Shown: in pieces, positions 1-8,529 of the stretch
How positions within the stretch are numbered: position 1 is the stretch's first letter
Layout of the letters: each line of letters starts with the position of its first letter
Assembly (NCBI GenBank): GCA_021772515.1
Contig: JAJFLU010000020.1
Span: 62,001 to 126,000, forward strand
From: Opitutales bacterium
GTDB taxonomy: Bacteria; Verrucomicrobiota; Verrucomicrobiia; Opitutales; UBA2987
Length of the DNA stretch: 64,000 nucleotides
Reading direction: 5' to 3'
Notes under the pieces: model-generated
Seen by the model: only the letters and a program-made list of their open reading frames with translations
Told to the model about the DNA's origin: nothing
The model's database searches: none
Made by a program: the position numbers and the translations under genes

Positions 1-2
1 TT

Positions 3-1064
3 GACCTTCATAACAGCTTGGTATTCGAGGCCTACCGGCAGCGCGGATTTACTCCCGAGGAGTCCGAATGCGGGGTGCGTATGGCCGCGAGCGCGTCGCG
101 GCATGGAATTCGCACCCATAATGCCCTCAAAGCTCTCCATCTGGATGCGCTTATCGGCAGTGGCGCAGGGGGCTGCCAGCCGGGCGCGGCGATCGAAAAA
201 CGACCCTGCAAATTCGAGGCAAGCCAGATTTGGAACGCCAATCGGAAAATGGGGCAGGCCGTTGCCTACGAGGCGATGGATACCTGCAAAAAAATGGCCG
301 ACAAATACGGAGTGGGCATCGTCAGTGTGGACAACGCATTCCACTACCTGTGGGGCGGCGGCTATGTCATGGATGCGGCCCGAGAGGGCTATATCGCCTA
401 TACCAATTGCACCTCCGCTCTGGCCGAGGTGGTCCCATTTTCCGGCAGGGGCGTTACCTTGGGGACCAACCCCCACAGTTGGGGCCTTCCCACCACAGAG
501 GCCATCGGTTTTCCCATAGTGATCGACTGGGCAACCTCGGTGGTTTCCATGGGGCGGGTGCAGCAATTTGCCCGTGAAAATATACCCCTGCCGCCGGATG
601 CCGCCATCGATGCCGAGGGTAATCCCACCACCGACGCCTCCAAGGCCAAGGCGCTTCTGCCCTTCGGGGCACATAAAGGCTATAGTTTATGTTTATACAA
701 CGAGATATTGGCCGCTTTGATCGGGGGTTCCCTGCCGACATTGCGTGGTCGATCCGGTGTCGAGGATGAAAAGCATTCCACCTGCTTCTTTTTCCAGGTA
801 ATTCACCCGGAGGCTCTCAGTTCCGGGGCATTCGCCCAGGGGCGGGGCCAGATGGGAAACGTAAAATCCGTAATCGAGGATATTCTTGGTCACGGAAACG
901 AAAATTGTCTCCTGCCCGGCCAAATCGAGGCCGATGGGGCAGCCCGGAGTGAGAAAAACGGCGGTCTCCTGTTTACCGAAGCCGAAATTGAGGCATTCGG
1001 CGAAATAGCCAACGATTGCGGATTGTCCGCCTGGAAACTGGAAAATTTTCAACCCGCGGAATAA
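3..1064 (+). CDS. Ldh-family NAD(P)-dependent oxidoreductase (malate/L-lactate dehydrogenase type), 5' partial
   Basis: The frame is open to the window edge and reads as protein upstream of the first possible TTG at 18, so the start probably lies outside the window. The product resembles the Ldh_2 (malate/lactate/ureidoglycolate/sulfolactate dehydrogenase) family, which reduces 2-oxo acids with NAD(P)H. Visible family marks are the N-terminal box SRHGIRTH carrying the conserved His-Gly, the segment GTNPHSWGLPT and the C-terminal part GAHKGYSLCL. About 354 residues are present, close to full family length. The exact substrate cannot be read from sequence. A second, more divergent member lies at 19638-20633. 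Confidence 0.85.
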   Translation, partial: DLHNSLVFEAYRQRGFTPEESECGVRMAASASRHGIRTHNALKALHLDALIGSGAGGCQPGAAIEKRPCKFEASQIWNANRKMGQAVAYEAMDTCKKMADKYGVGIVSVDNAFHYLWGGGYVMDAAREGYIAYTNCTSALAEVVPFSGRGVTLGTNPHSWGLPTTEAIGFPIVIDWATSVVSMGRVQQFARENIPLPPDAAIDAEGNPTTDASKAKALLPFGAHKGYSLCLYNEILAALIGGSLPTLRGRSGVEDEKHSTCFFFQVIHPEALSSGAFAQGRGQMGNVKSVIEDILGHGNENCLLPGQIEADGAARSEKNGGLLFTEAEIEAFGEIANDCGLSAWKLENFQPAE

Positions 1065-1119
1065 ACTTTTTTTCATTAAACTTGTAAATCTACCAAAATC
1101 TTTTCACACCATAGCCATT

Positions 1120-2263
1120 ATGCTGGATCCTGAAGTAAGAGCCAAAGTCGAAGAAATTACGAAACGCGCCGGATACCTGTGGAGGTATCTTTGACGTCGA
1201 TAATAAAAGAGTGGAAATAGCCCGTCTGGAAGAGCAGATGGGGCAGCCCGGTTTTTGGGATAACCAGAATGTCGCTCAGGAAACCGCGACCAAGGTAAGT
1301 CGGCTGAAGAATTCATTGAGCAAAATTACCGATTTTACGGAAAAGGTGGAGGAGCTGCAGTTGATGTGCGAGCTCGTGGCCGAGTCGGCGGACGGTGAAT
1401 CAGCCGAATATGAGACTGAAATCACATCGCAGGTGGCGGCCATGTCGGAGGGGATCGATAGTCTCGAAGTCGAGTCCTTTTTGTCCGGCCCGCACGATTC
1501 CTGCAATGCCATCTTGAGCATCCATGCGGGAGCCGGAGGGACGGAGTCCTGCGATTGGGCCGAAATGCTGTTGAGGATGTATTGCCGATGGGCGGAAAGG
1601 CGTGGTTACAGCGCCGAGGTGCAGGACATTCTTTCCGGTGAAGAGGCGGGAATCAGCCGGGCGACGGTTTTGATTTCGGGCGATAATGCCTATGGATACG
1701 CCAAAGCGGAGCGCGGTGTGCACCGGCTGGTTCGCATAAGCCCGTTTGACTCGAATAAAAAGCGGCATACCTCATTTGCGGCTGTGGATGTGATTGCCGA
1801 AATCGTGGACGATATCGATTTGGATTTGGAGGATGATGATATTCGGGTGGATACCTATCGCTCGAGCGGAAAAGGCGGCCAGCATGTCAACAAAACCGAT
1901 TCCGCCGTTCGCCTGACCCATATTCCCACCGGGATCGTGGTGGCGTGTCAAAACGAGCGCTCCCAGCATAAAAACAAGGCCACCGCCATGAAGGTGCTCA
2001 AGTCCCGCATTTACGAAAAAATGATGGATGAAAAGCGAACGGAGATGGAAAAATTTTACGGTGAGAAAAACCAGATTGGCTGGGGCAATCAGATTCGGAG
2101 CTATGTTTTTCAGCCCTACCAGATGGTCAAGGATTTGCGCACGAGCGTGGATACATCGAATATTCAGCAGGTGATGGATGGCAGCATCGATCCGTTTATC
2201 CATGCGTGGCTGCGAGCGGGCGGCCCACTGGCCCGAAACAAAGATATCCGGATAGAAGACTGA
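1120..2263 (+). CDS. prfB: Peptide chain release factor 2, programmed +1 frameshift
   Basis: RF2 reads UGA and UAA stop codons and triggers peptidyl-tRNA hydrolysis on the ribosome. The gene starts at ATG 1120, reads 24 codons, meets an in-frame TGA at 1192-1194 and must slip +1 on CTT-TGA-C to continue in the frame ending at 2263, giving 380 residues. The stop-recognition tripeptide SPF (about residues 207-209) and the catalytic GGQ (about 252-254, in [14 protein letters not shown]) are intact. The slip site has the usual internal Shine-Dalgarno-like GGAGG just upstream. RF2 autoregulation through this site is established in many bacteria. The interruption is a regulatory device and not a mutation. 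Confidence 0.96.
1181..1195 (+). promoter_or_regulatory. prfB +1 programmed frameshift site
   Basis: The sequence GGAGGTATCTTTGAC contains an internal anti-SD-pairing GGAGG, a three-base spacer, the slippery CTT codon and the TGA C stop context. It matches the classical RF2 autoregulatory frameshift signal. Translation resumes with GAC at 1193. Confidence 0.95.
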
Positions 2264-2281
2264 GCTAATAAGAGATTTCCC

Positions 2282-3685
2282 ATGGAGACTAATTCGCATA
2301 CATACGAAGATATTCGGGAGGCCTTTCGCCAGCAGCCGCTGTTCGAGGATAAAACCTGGCAGATTTCTCCCGAACCCTGGCCCTTGACACCGGATCAAAT
2401 CCGCCAAATCGAGGCTATCGGGCTGGCCTGCCACGAGTTTTATCGAGCGATGGAAATGCTCTATCTGCGTTCGGTGGAGGGCAAAAACCTCCTCCGCAAC
2501 AAAGCCCTCAAGGCTCCCTGGGTGGCCGATTATCTGGATAGGGGAAAACCTGCCGCTTTGATCGAGCATTCGCGTTCGAAAAGGCTGCGAGGGGAATCGC
2601 CGAGAATAATTCGCCCCGACCTCCTGGTGACGAAGGAAGGTTTTGCGCTGACCGAGATCGACAGCGTGCCGGGGGGAATCGGACTCACGGCCTATCTCAA
2701 CCGCCTTTACGGGGAAAATGGAACGAATCTGGTGGGGGAGGGCGATCTCATGATTCACTCCTTTTACCGATCAATGGCCGCAATGGCACCGGATAAATCG
2801 CTGCCTCTGATCGCCATTCTGGTGAGCGATGAAGCCCAAACCTATCGACCGGAAATGCAGTGGCTGGCCTCGCAGTTGCAGCAATTGGGGAAGCGGGTCT
2901 ATTGCTTTCACCCCTCTGAGATAATGCCGCTCGGCAATACCCTGTGCGCTTCGATCGACGGTAATCCCGAGCAGATTGATGTTATTTACCGCTTTTGGGA
3001 GCTGTTCGACCTATCCAATGTTCCGGTGGCGGGCTATATCCTGGATGCATGGGAGGATTCCGAACTGGTGGTGACGCCGCCGATGCGCCCGTTTCAGGAG
3101 GAAAAAATGGGCCTATCCCTTTTTCACCATCATTTACTGGAAGATTTTTGGCGGGAAAATCTTTCCAAGAGAGCCTTCAAACTCCTCCGAAAGGTGATCC
3201 CCCGATCCTGGATTATGGATCGCGTGGCCCTGCCGCCCAGCGCCGTGTTGGATGCCCCAAATATCGGTGGAAGGCCCATCTGGAAATGGGAACAGCTTGG
3301 CGAGGCATCCCAAAAAGAGCGCAATCTGATTTTGAAACTGAGCGGATATCATGAAGACGCCTGGGGTGCGAGGAGTGTTTTGCTGGGGAGCGATATTCCG
3401 CGCGAAGAATGGCAGGAGGGCATCAAAATGGCTCTCAAATCCAGCCCCGAGAGTCTTTATATTCTCCAGGATTACCATAAACCCGAACGATTGAGGCATC
3501 CGGTTTACAAGGAGTCAGGGGAGTTGCGGGAGCAGGAAGGCCGGGTGCGTTTGAGCCCCTATTATTTTGTCGATGAGCAAGGGCCGCAACTTTCGGGAAT
3601 CCTCTGCACCTTTTGTCCCGCCAACAAAAAGATCATCCACGGAATGCGGGATGCGGCCATGCTACCCTGCCGGGTGGTTTCCTGA
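2282..3685 (+). CDS. Uncharacterised protein with ATP-grasp-like features
   Basis: This is a 467-residue soluble protein with no signal peptide, starting 18 bp after prfB and probably cotranscribed with it. I do not recognise a named family. Two stretches resemble ATP-grasp ligases: an acidic turn in LTEIDSVPGGIGLTAYL (about residues 121-137) and a basic segment around LILKLSGYHEDAWGARSV, which resembles the Lys-plus-Gly-rich nucleotide loop of circularly permuted ATP-grasp proteins. The C-terminal part has CTFCPANKK. If the resemblance holds, it would form an amide or peptide bond using ATP; the partner substrate is unknown. It converges on the GH16-type gene with a 10-bp gap. Confidence 0.6.
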   Translation: METNSHTYEDIREAFRQQPLFEDKTWQISPEPWPLTPDQIRQIEAIGLACHEFYRAMEMLYLRSVEGKNLLRNKALKAPWVADYLDRGKPAALIEHSRSKRLRGESPRIIRPDLLVTKEGFALTEIDSVPGGIGLTAYLNRLYGENGTNLVGEGDLMIHSFYRSMAAMAPDKSLPLIAILVSDEAQTYRPEMQWLASQLQQLGKRVYCFHPSEIMPLGNTLCASIDGNPEQIDVIYRFWELFDLSNVPVAGYILDAWEDSELVVTPPMRPFQEEKMGLSLFHHHLLEDFWRENLSKRAFKLLRKVIPRSWIMDRVALPPSAVLDAPNIGGRPIWKWEQLGEASQKERNLILKLSGYHEDAWGARSVLLGSDIPREEWQEGIKMALKSSPESLYILQDYHKPERLRHPVYKESGELREQEGRVRLSPYYFVDEQGPQLSGILCTFCPANKKIIHGMRDAAMLPCRVVS

Positions 3686-3695
3686 TTGGAAATTA

Positions 3696-6629
3696 TCAGC
3701 GGCGTTTATAGACGCGGATAAAATCGATTTCCATGCGCGCAGGGAAGGCCGTCCATCCGCTGACCGGGCCGGGCCAATCGCCGCCCACGGCAAGGCTGGC
3801 TATGAGGAACATGGGCTGATCGGGAATGTTATTGGTAAAGCGTGCCATCTCTTTTCCGTTGATGTAGTAGATTATCTCGCTGGGAGACCACTCGACGCCG
3901 ACGGTGCGGAAGGAGCGCGAAAAATCGATACCCTTGTGGGAGGCGGTTTGCTTGCTGGTTTCACCATTGGCGTCCAGGGTTATGGTATTAAAATGCGCGT
4001 TGTCCGGTTCTCCACTGAGGACATCGAGGACATCGATTTCGGGTGGACCATTGCGTGTAAACAACCAGAAAGCCGGCCAAAGCCCTCTGCCCTCCGGCAC
4101 CTTTGCGCGGATTTCAAAATACCCGTAGGCCTGCTCGAATTTGTTGTAGGTGTTAATGGCGCCGGTGGTGTAGCCGAGTTCCTCGCCCCCGTAAGTCATG
4201 GTATCATCGGTTGCGGTGAGGACCAGTTTGCCATCCACAACGCTGACATTTTCTGGATTATAGCCGCCTTGCTCGTTGTTGATGATTTGGCTCCAGGGAA
4301 ATTGGGTATTCCATTTCGATTCGTCAATGGTAGCGCCATCAAATTCATCCCCGAAAACGACATCCCATAAAACGATGCCTGAGGCGGTTGACTCCTGGGC
4401 ATCGGAGACCGTGCGGCCGGTGGTTCCGGCGGTATTGCTCGACGAGTAGGAACGCAATTTATAGCCCTTTTTGGTAGAAGCGATCACGTAGGTGCTGCCG
4501 TCTGCCCAATCGATTTGTTTACCCGATTTTACGTCATTCCATCGACCCGTCTGGCCTTTGCGCCCAGTCAGGCTTTTGGCCCAAGTGCTCAGGGCGGACC
4601 CATCCTTGTTCAAGACGATCTTGAAAGGATCCCTATCGGTGTCGGCCACCTGCCAAACCTCCGCACCCGCGCTGATTTTGCTTCCGACTCTGGGTACGGA
4701 TGGAGGAATTTGTGCCGGTGGGGTGGGTGGAGATTGTGGACGCGGTAGTTGAGCGACTGCCGGTGGTGGTGTTTCCTTTTCAGCGGCTTTGCGCTGGGCA
4801 TCCAGACCGGCCAATCGTTGCGCCTCCTCCTCTTTGGCTTTGCGTTGGGTTTCCAATTCGGCGAGGCGACGGGCCTCTTGCTCTTGGGCCAAGCGACGCT
4901 GTTCCTCCTCCGTTTTGCGCTGAGTTTCAAGTTCGGCCAGTCTGCGTGCTTCCTCCTCTTGGGCGTTGCGTTGGGCCTCCAGATTGGCGAGACGGCGTGC
5001 TTCCCGCTCCTGTGCTGTGCGATGTGCTTCTATATCTGCGAGACGGCGTGCTTCCTCCTCTTTGGCTTTACGTTGGGCCTCCAAATCGGCCAATTTCCTC
5101 AATCGGTTCTCTTCTTTTCTTTTGGCTTCTTCTTCACTCTTCAGCCTGTCTCTTTCTTTGGCCATTCGGCGATCCTCTTCCCTGGCCAGCCTTTTTTCTT
5201 CAGCCAATACTCGCTTGCGCTCCAATTCCTCTTCCCGTTGGCGGGCTTTTTCCTCGGCGAGCCTTTTCTTATATTCAACGTCCTTTTGGTTGGCGAGTTC
5301 CTGGGCTTTATTGCGGGCATCCTCTTCGGCCAGGCGACGGGTTTCCTCCTCTGCTTTTTGTCGGGCCTCAGCCAGCGCTCGGGAGCGTTTTTCCTCCTCC
5401 ACTTTTAGGCGCGCCACCTCCTGGGCTTTTAATTTAGCTTCTTCGGCTGCTCTGAGGATAGCGAGTTGGGCGCGTTTTTCCTCTATTATTCTATCTCTGG
5501 CGGCGTCTTCGAATTCTTCGAAACTATTTATCGAGGCTAAATCGGCGGGAGCTTCTGTGAGGGGAATGCCGGTAATTGGGGCACCGGGAGAATAGGAGGC
5601 CAATTTAATACCCTGGGGAGTTAACCGAAGGGTATTTTGTGTATTGTCCTCCCAGGTAATATGAACTCCATCGCCGAGCATGGTCCAACGGCCGGATTCC
5701 TTGCTGATTCCAATGCCCTCGGCTTCTATAAATCGGGTTGCCTGGCTCCAGTGCGCCACCTCTATGTAATAAGTGTCTCCATGAAGGTCTTGCATGGCCC
5801 AATAGCCTATTAAATCGTCTGCCGTGGCTGCTTGGCCCGCCAAAAGGTTGAAATAATTTCTGGCCGTGGAGGCGTCTGTGTGCCGTAGGGTGGTGCTAAA
5901 TTCCCTACCGCTTCCAACCGAACCTCGCAGTGTGAAATCTTTCTCATTTTTGGAAATTAGGTCTCTGCTTCCATCAGCCCAGACGACATAGGCGTCGCGG
6001 CCATCCACCATCCACTGCCCGGTGTCCACATCGGTGCTTTTGCGCCCCGGTGTAGCTCGGGCGGCTTTTCCTCCGCGTTTGAGAAAAAGGTATGAAGTTT
6101 CCCCCTGGTTTGAAAATTCTTCCCAAAATCCAATGTATTCGCTCCTGTTGGGGGGTACCGGAGGGCCCCCGCCAGCCCCCGCCGGCACATCAACCCCACC
6201 GGGCACCTGGAGGCTCCCGATGCGTTCTTTTTGCAGCCGCCGCGCTATAATGCCGCCGGAGTCGATAACATCCGGCGAGGCATCGGGGGGAAACGTATAG
6301 TGCAAATACTGCTCCGAAGTCTTGACCAAAACATCCTTGTAGCCGTTTTCCCAATAAAACACGATTCGCATCCCCTCGTATTTCCACTCTCCCTTGTCGA
6401 TCAGGTTGGTGCCTTCACCGGAATAAAAACTTGAGGCGCGGCTTTGCGCTTTTACGTTGATATAGAGGACATCACCGTCGGGCTGATGGATAATCCACCA
6501 GCCGATCCAATCCTTTTCCGATTGGACTTGGGGGGGTTGTTCTTCCTCCTGTCCAGACAGGATAAGAGAAAGAGTGATGGCGGCGATCAATCCGAACATT
6601 GGGACGAGGCGAGAGAGGGGGTAAACCAT
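3696..6629 (-). CDS. Giant multidomain exported protein: repeated unknown domains, coiled coil, C-terminal GH16
   Basis: The 977-residue product has an N-terminal hydrophobic export or anchor segment (residues 5-25). Three copies of an unrecognised domain of about 80 residues follow (roughly 39-115, 163-250, 271-350), each with an IGxW opening, a GxW turn and a W-x-(D/N)-G/N turn. Next comes a long Glu/Arg/Lys/Ala coiled coil (about 370-645), a fourth diverged domain copy (about 657-738) and a C-terminal glycoside hydrolase family 16 domain (about 749-977). GH16 enzymes cut beta-1,3/1,4-glucans or galactans. The catalytic box here reads PPEIDVLDVL, so the nucleophile Glu (864) and Asp (866) are kept but the acid/base Glu is Asp (869). 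It may therefore be weakly active, or may bind glycan without cutting. Confidence 0.85.
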   Translation of the reverse strand: MVYPLSRLVPMFGLIAAITLSLILSGQEEEQPPQVQSEKDWIGWWIIHQPDGDVLYINVKAQSRASSFYSGEGTNLIDKGEWKYEGMRIVFYWENGYKDVLVKTSEQYLHYTFPPDASPDVIDSGGIIARRLQKERIGSLQVPGGVDVPAGAGGGPPVPPNRSEYIGFWEEFSNQGETSYLFLKRGGKAARATPGRKSTDVDTGQWMVDGRDAYVVWADGSRDLISKNEKDFTLRGSVGSGREFSTTLRHTDASTARNYFNLLAGQAATADDLIGYWAMQDLHGDTYYIEVAHWSQATRFIEAEGIGISKESGRWTMLGDGVHITWEDNTQNTLRLTPQGIKLASYSPGAPITGIPLTEAPADLASINSFEEFEDAARDRIIEEKRAQLAILRAAEEAKLKAQEVARLKVEEEKRSRALAEARQKAEEETRRLAEEDARNKAQELANQKDVEYKKRLAEEKARQREEELERKRVLAEEKRLAREEDRRMAKERDRLKSEEEAKRKEENRLRKLADLEAQRKAKEEEARRLADIEAHRTAQEREARRLANLEAQRNAQEEEARRLAELETQRKTEEEQRRLAQEQEARRLAELETQRKAKEEEAQRLAGLDAQRKAAEKETPPPAVAQLPRPQSPPTPPAQIPPSVPRVGSKISAGAEVWQVADTDRDPFKIVLNKDGSALSTWAKSLTGRKGQTGRWNDVKSGKQIDWADGSTYVIASTKKGYKLRSYSSSNTAGTTGRTVSDAQESTASGIVLWDVVFGDEFDGATIDESKWNTQFPWSQIINNEQGGYNPENVSVVDGKLVLTATDDTMTYGGEELGYTTGAINTYNKFEQAYGYFEIRAKVPEGRGLWPAFWLFTRNGPPEIDVLDVLSGEPDNAHFNTITLDANGETSKQTASHKGIDFSRSFRTVGVEWSPSEIIYYINGKEMARFTNNIPDQPMFLIASLAVGGDWPGPVSGWTAFPARMEIDFIRVYKRR
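4780..5110 (-). repeat. Degenerate tandem repeat encoding the GH16-protein coiled coil
   Basis: Units of roughly 54-60 bp repeat through this stretch, encoding variants of EEARRLAELETQRKAKEE. The antisense strand is open over long distances purely because of this composition. Such arrays expand and contract easily, so coil length may vary between strains. Confidence 0.8.
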
Positions 6630-6662
6630 GTGGAATTGGAATAGGTTTTTCAGATGGCAAAA

Positions 6663-7673
6663 TCAAGCATTATGTAACACAGTTTTTTGGTCACCCTCAT
6701 TTAGGCTGCCATCCTCGTATAGTTTGTGGATGATATCCTCCAAGGGAACGTCTTCGATGGTGATATCCTCGAGTTCGACCAGGCCTAGCATTCGCTGGCA
6801 GGTGGCAACCGCTTCATCATTCGGTACCCGCAAGATATAATCGCTCCCAATTCTTTCCATGGGATGGGGAATTTGGGATTTTTCGCCATCGGTGATTTCC
6901 TTCGTTGGGCGGATTCGGATAATTTTGTGTCGAGCCTCGGCGTAGTTGAGTAGGTCAAGTTGGCCATCGTAAAGTTTTTGGCCCTTATGTATGATGATGA
7001 CCCGTTTGCACAACTCCTCGATATCCGCCATGTAGTGGCTGGTGAGAAGGATCGTCACCTTGAATCTTTGATTGTAATCCTTTAAAAAGGCTCGAATGGT
7101 GCGTTGACTGAGGACATCGAGACCGATTGTGGGTTCGTCCAGAAAAAGGATTCTCGGGCTGTGCAAAAGGGCGCCGATGAGCTCCATTTTCATCCTTTCT
7201 CCAAGGGAAAGCTCCCGAACCGGAACATTTAACTTGTCCACCACACGGAGCAGATCCGTGAGGGTTTCGAGTTTTTCCTGAAAATCGTTTTTGGGAACGG
7301 CATAGATATGCCTGAGCAGGTTGAAGGACTCGGCGGCGGGAAGATCCCACCAGAGCTGGTTTTTCTGGCCGAGGACAAGGGCGAAGATACGCCGGTATTC
7401 ATTTTGCCGCTTTGTGGGATCGAATCCGCTGACCCGCGAACTGCCCGAGGTTGGGTAAATGAGGCCCGCGAGCATTTTGAGCACTGTGGTTTTACCGGCA
7501 CCATTGGGGCCTAAAAATCCGACGAACTCCCCCTCGGCAATGTTGATGTTGATGTCCTTGGCGGCTTCGATTTCCTCGTATTCACGCCGAACGAGGCCTT
7601 TTACCCCGCCCCAGAATCCGGGCGCCTTTTTATAGGTGCGGAAGACCCGGGTGAGATTTCGGGTTTCGATCAC
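6663..7673 (-). CDS. ABC transporter ATP-binding protein (ABC-2 export type)
   Basis: This is a cytoplasmic ATPase subunit of an ABC exporter. The Walker A motif GPNGAGKT lies at about residues 55-62, the signature LSLGE at 155-159, Walker B ILFLDEP at 175-181 and the switch His in LLTSH. The GTG start at 7673 is chosen because it overlaps the surE stop as GTGA, a normal translational-coupling arrangement; an ATG at 7739 would overlap surE by 70 bp. The C-terminal 80 residues resemble the accessory domain of the COG4586-type ATPases. No permease gene is adjacent, so its membrane partner must lie elsewhere. Confidence 0.88.
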   Translation of the reverse strand: MIETRNLTRVFRTYKKAPGFWGGVKGLVRREYEEIEAAKDININIAEGEFVGFLGPNGAGKTTVLKMLAGLIYPTSGSSRVSGFDPTKRQNEYRRIFALVLGQKNQLWWDLPAAESFNLLRHIYAVPKNDFQEKLETLTDLLRVVDKLNVPVRELSLGERMKMELIGALLHSPRILFLDEPTIGLDVLSQRTIRAFLKDYNQRFKVTILLTSHYMADIEELCKRVIIIHKGQKLYDGQLDLLNYAEARHKIIRIRPTKEITDGEKSQIPHPMERIGSDYILRVPNDEAVATCQRMLGLVELEDITIEDVPLEDIIHKLYEDGSLNEGDQKTVLHNA

Positions 7674-8446
7674 CGTTTGCCCAGGTTTGCGAAATGAAGG
7701 ACCGAGTGGCTTATCCGGCGCATATTCAGGCAATCCCAATCGCTCAACCGGTTTTCGACCGTGCCGAGAGGGCCGTGCTGAAACCGGAATTCATAGATGC
7801 CTTTATCGGTTTCCTCGTAGAGACTGCCAATCTGGTTGGGGGCGGGCGAGGTTCGCTCGACGGGTGTGGTCGAGTTTACCGGCAAGGGAAAATTGACATT
7901 GTGAACGGTAAAGGCCTCCGTTGGCGCATCGAGGAGGTCGAGGGCCATTTGGGTGGAAAGTTCCGCCGCGCATCGCAGGGACGATTCTCTTTCATCATCC
8001 ATCCGGCCCCCATTGTTTTTTTTGAGTTCGGTATAGAGATCGCGGGGGACTGCCATCGATGAAGCCAGCGCCGGAAGACCCCAGCAGGCCCCCTCCAGCG
8101 CTCCGGCGATGGTGCCCGACGAGAGAATCATCGGGAGTGTGGTGTTGAGCCCGATATTTATCCCGGATATGACAATGTCGGGTTTTTTGCTCAAAATATT
8201 GCCCAAGGCCAGGTTCACACAGTCCGCCGGAGTTCCCTCCACGGACCATGCCGGGCAGCCGAGGCCATCCTGGGCTTTCACGGCCACTCGACCGACGCGG
8301 CTCATGGCCTTGCCGGTCCAGCTTTTTTCCTCCAGCGGCGCAACGACACTGATCTCGAAGGATTCGGCCAAGGCATTGGCAAAAACCCGCAGGAAACGGC
8401 AGGAGATGCCGTCGTCATTGGTCAACAATGCCGTTGGTTTGCCCAT
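7670..8446 (-). CDS. surE: 5'/3'-nucleotidase SurE
   Basis: SurE is a metal-dependent survival phosphatase that dephosphorylates nucleoside monophosphates. The N-terminus KPTALLTNDDGI carries the diagnostic Asp-Asp metal site, followed by GTPADCVNLAL and the ISGINIGLN stretch typical of the family. ATG 8446 gives 258 residues with the NDDG box next to the N-terminus, as in characterised members; a start at 8500 would add 18 non-conserved residues. It lies 83 bp downstream of pnp on the same strand and shares a GTGA overlap with the following ABC ATPase. Confidence 0.93.
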   Translation of the reverse strand: MGKPTALLTNDDGISCRFLRVFANALAESFEISVVAPLEEKSWTGKAMSRVGRVAVKAQDGLGCPAWSVEGTPADCVNLALGNILSKKPDIVISGINIGLNTTLPMILSSGTIAGALEGACWGLPALASSMAVPRDLYTELKKNNGGRMDDERESSLRCAAELSTQMALDLLDAPTEAFTVHNVNFPLPVNSTTPVERTSPAPNQIGSLYEETDKGIYEFRFQHGPLGTVENRLSDWDCLNMRRISHSVLHFANLGKR

Positions 8447-8529
8447 AATGCGTATCGCTATTGACTGAATCCCTGGCCGGGCCAGGCAATCAGAAACCAA
8501 TTCTGGTGAAAATTGCCCGAACTTCAGGC

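Noticed and set aside
1211-2263. prfB as a truncated gene or pseudogene with a GTG start at 1211
   Set aside because: The upstream frame carries 24 coding codons and a textbook frameshift site, so the split is programmed.
4700-5595. Long antisense ORFs opposite the coiled-coil region
   Set aside because: They are rich in Pro, Leu and Phe or Ser and Arg because they read the complement of the Glu/Arg/Ala repeats; no family resemblance and no start signals.
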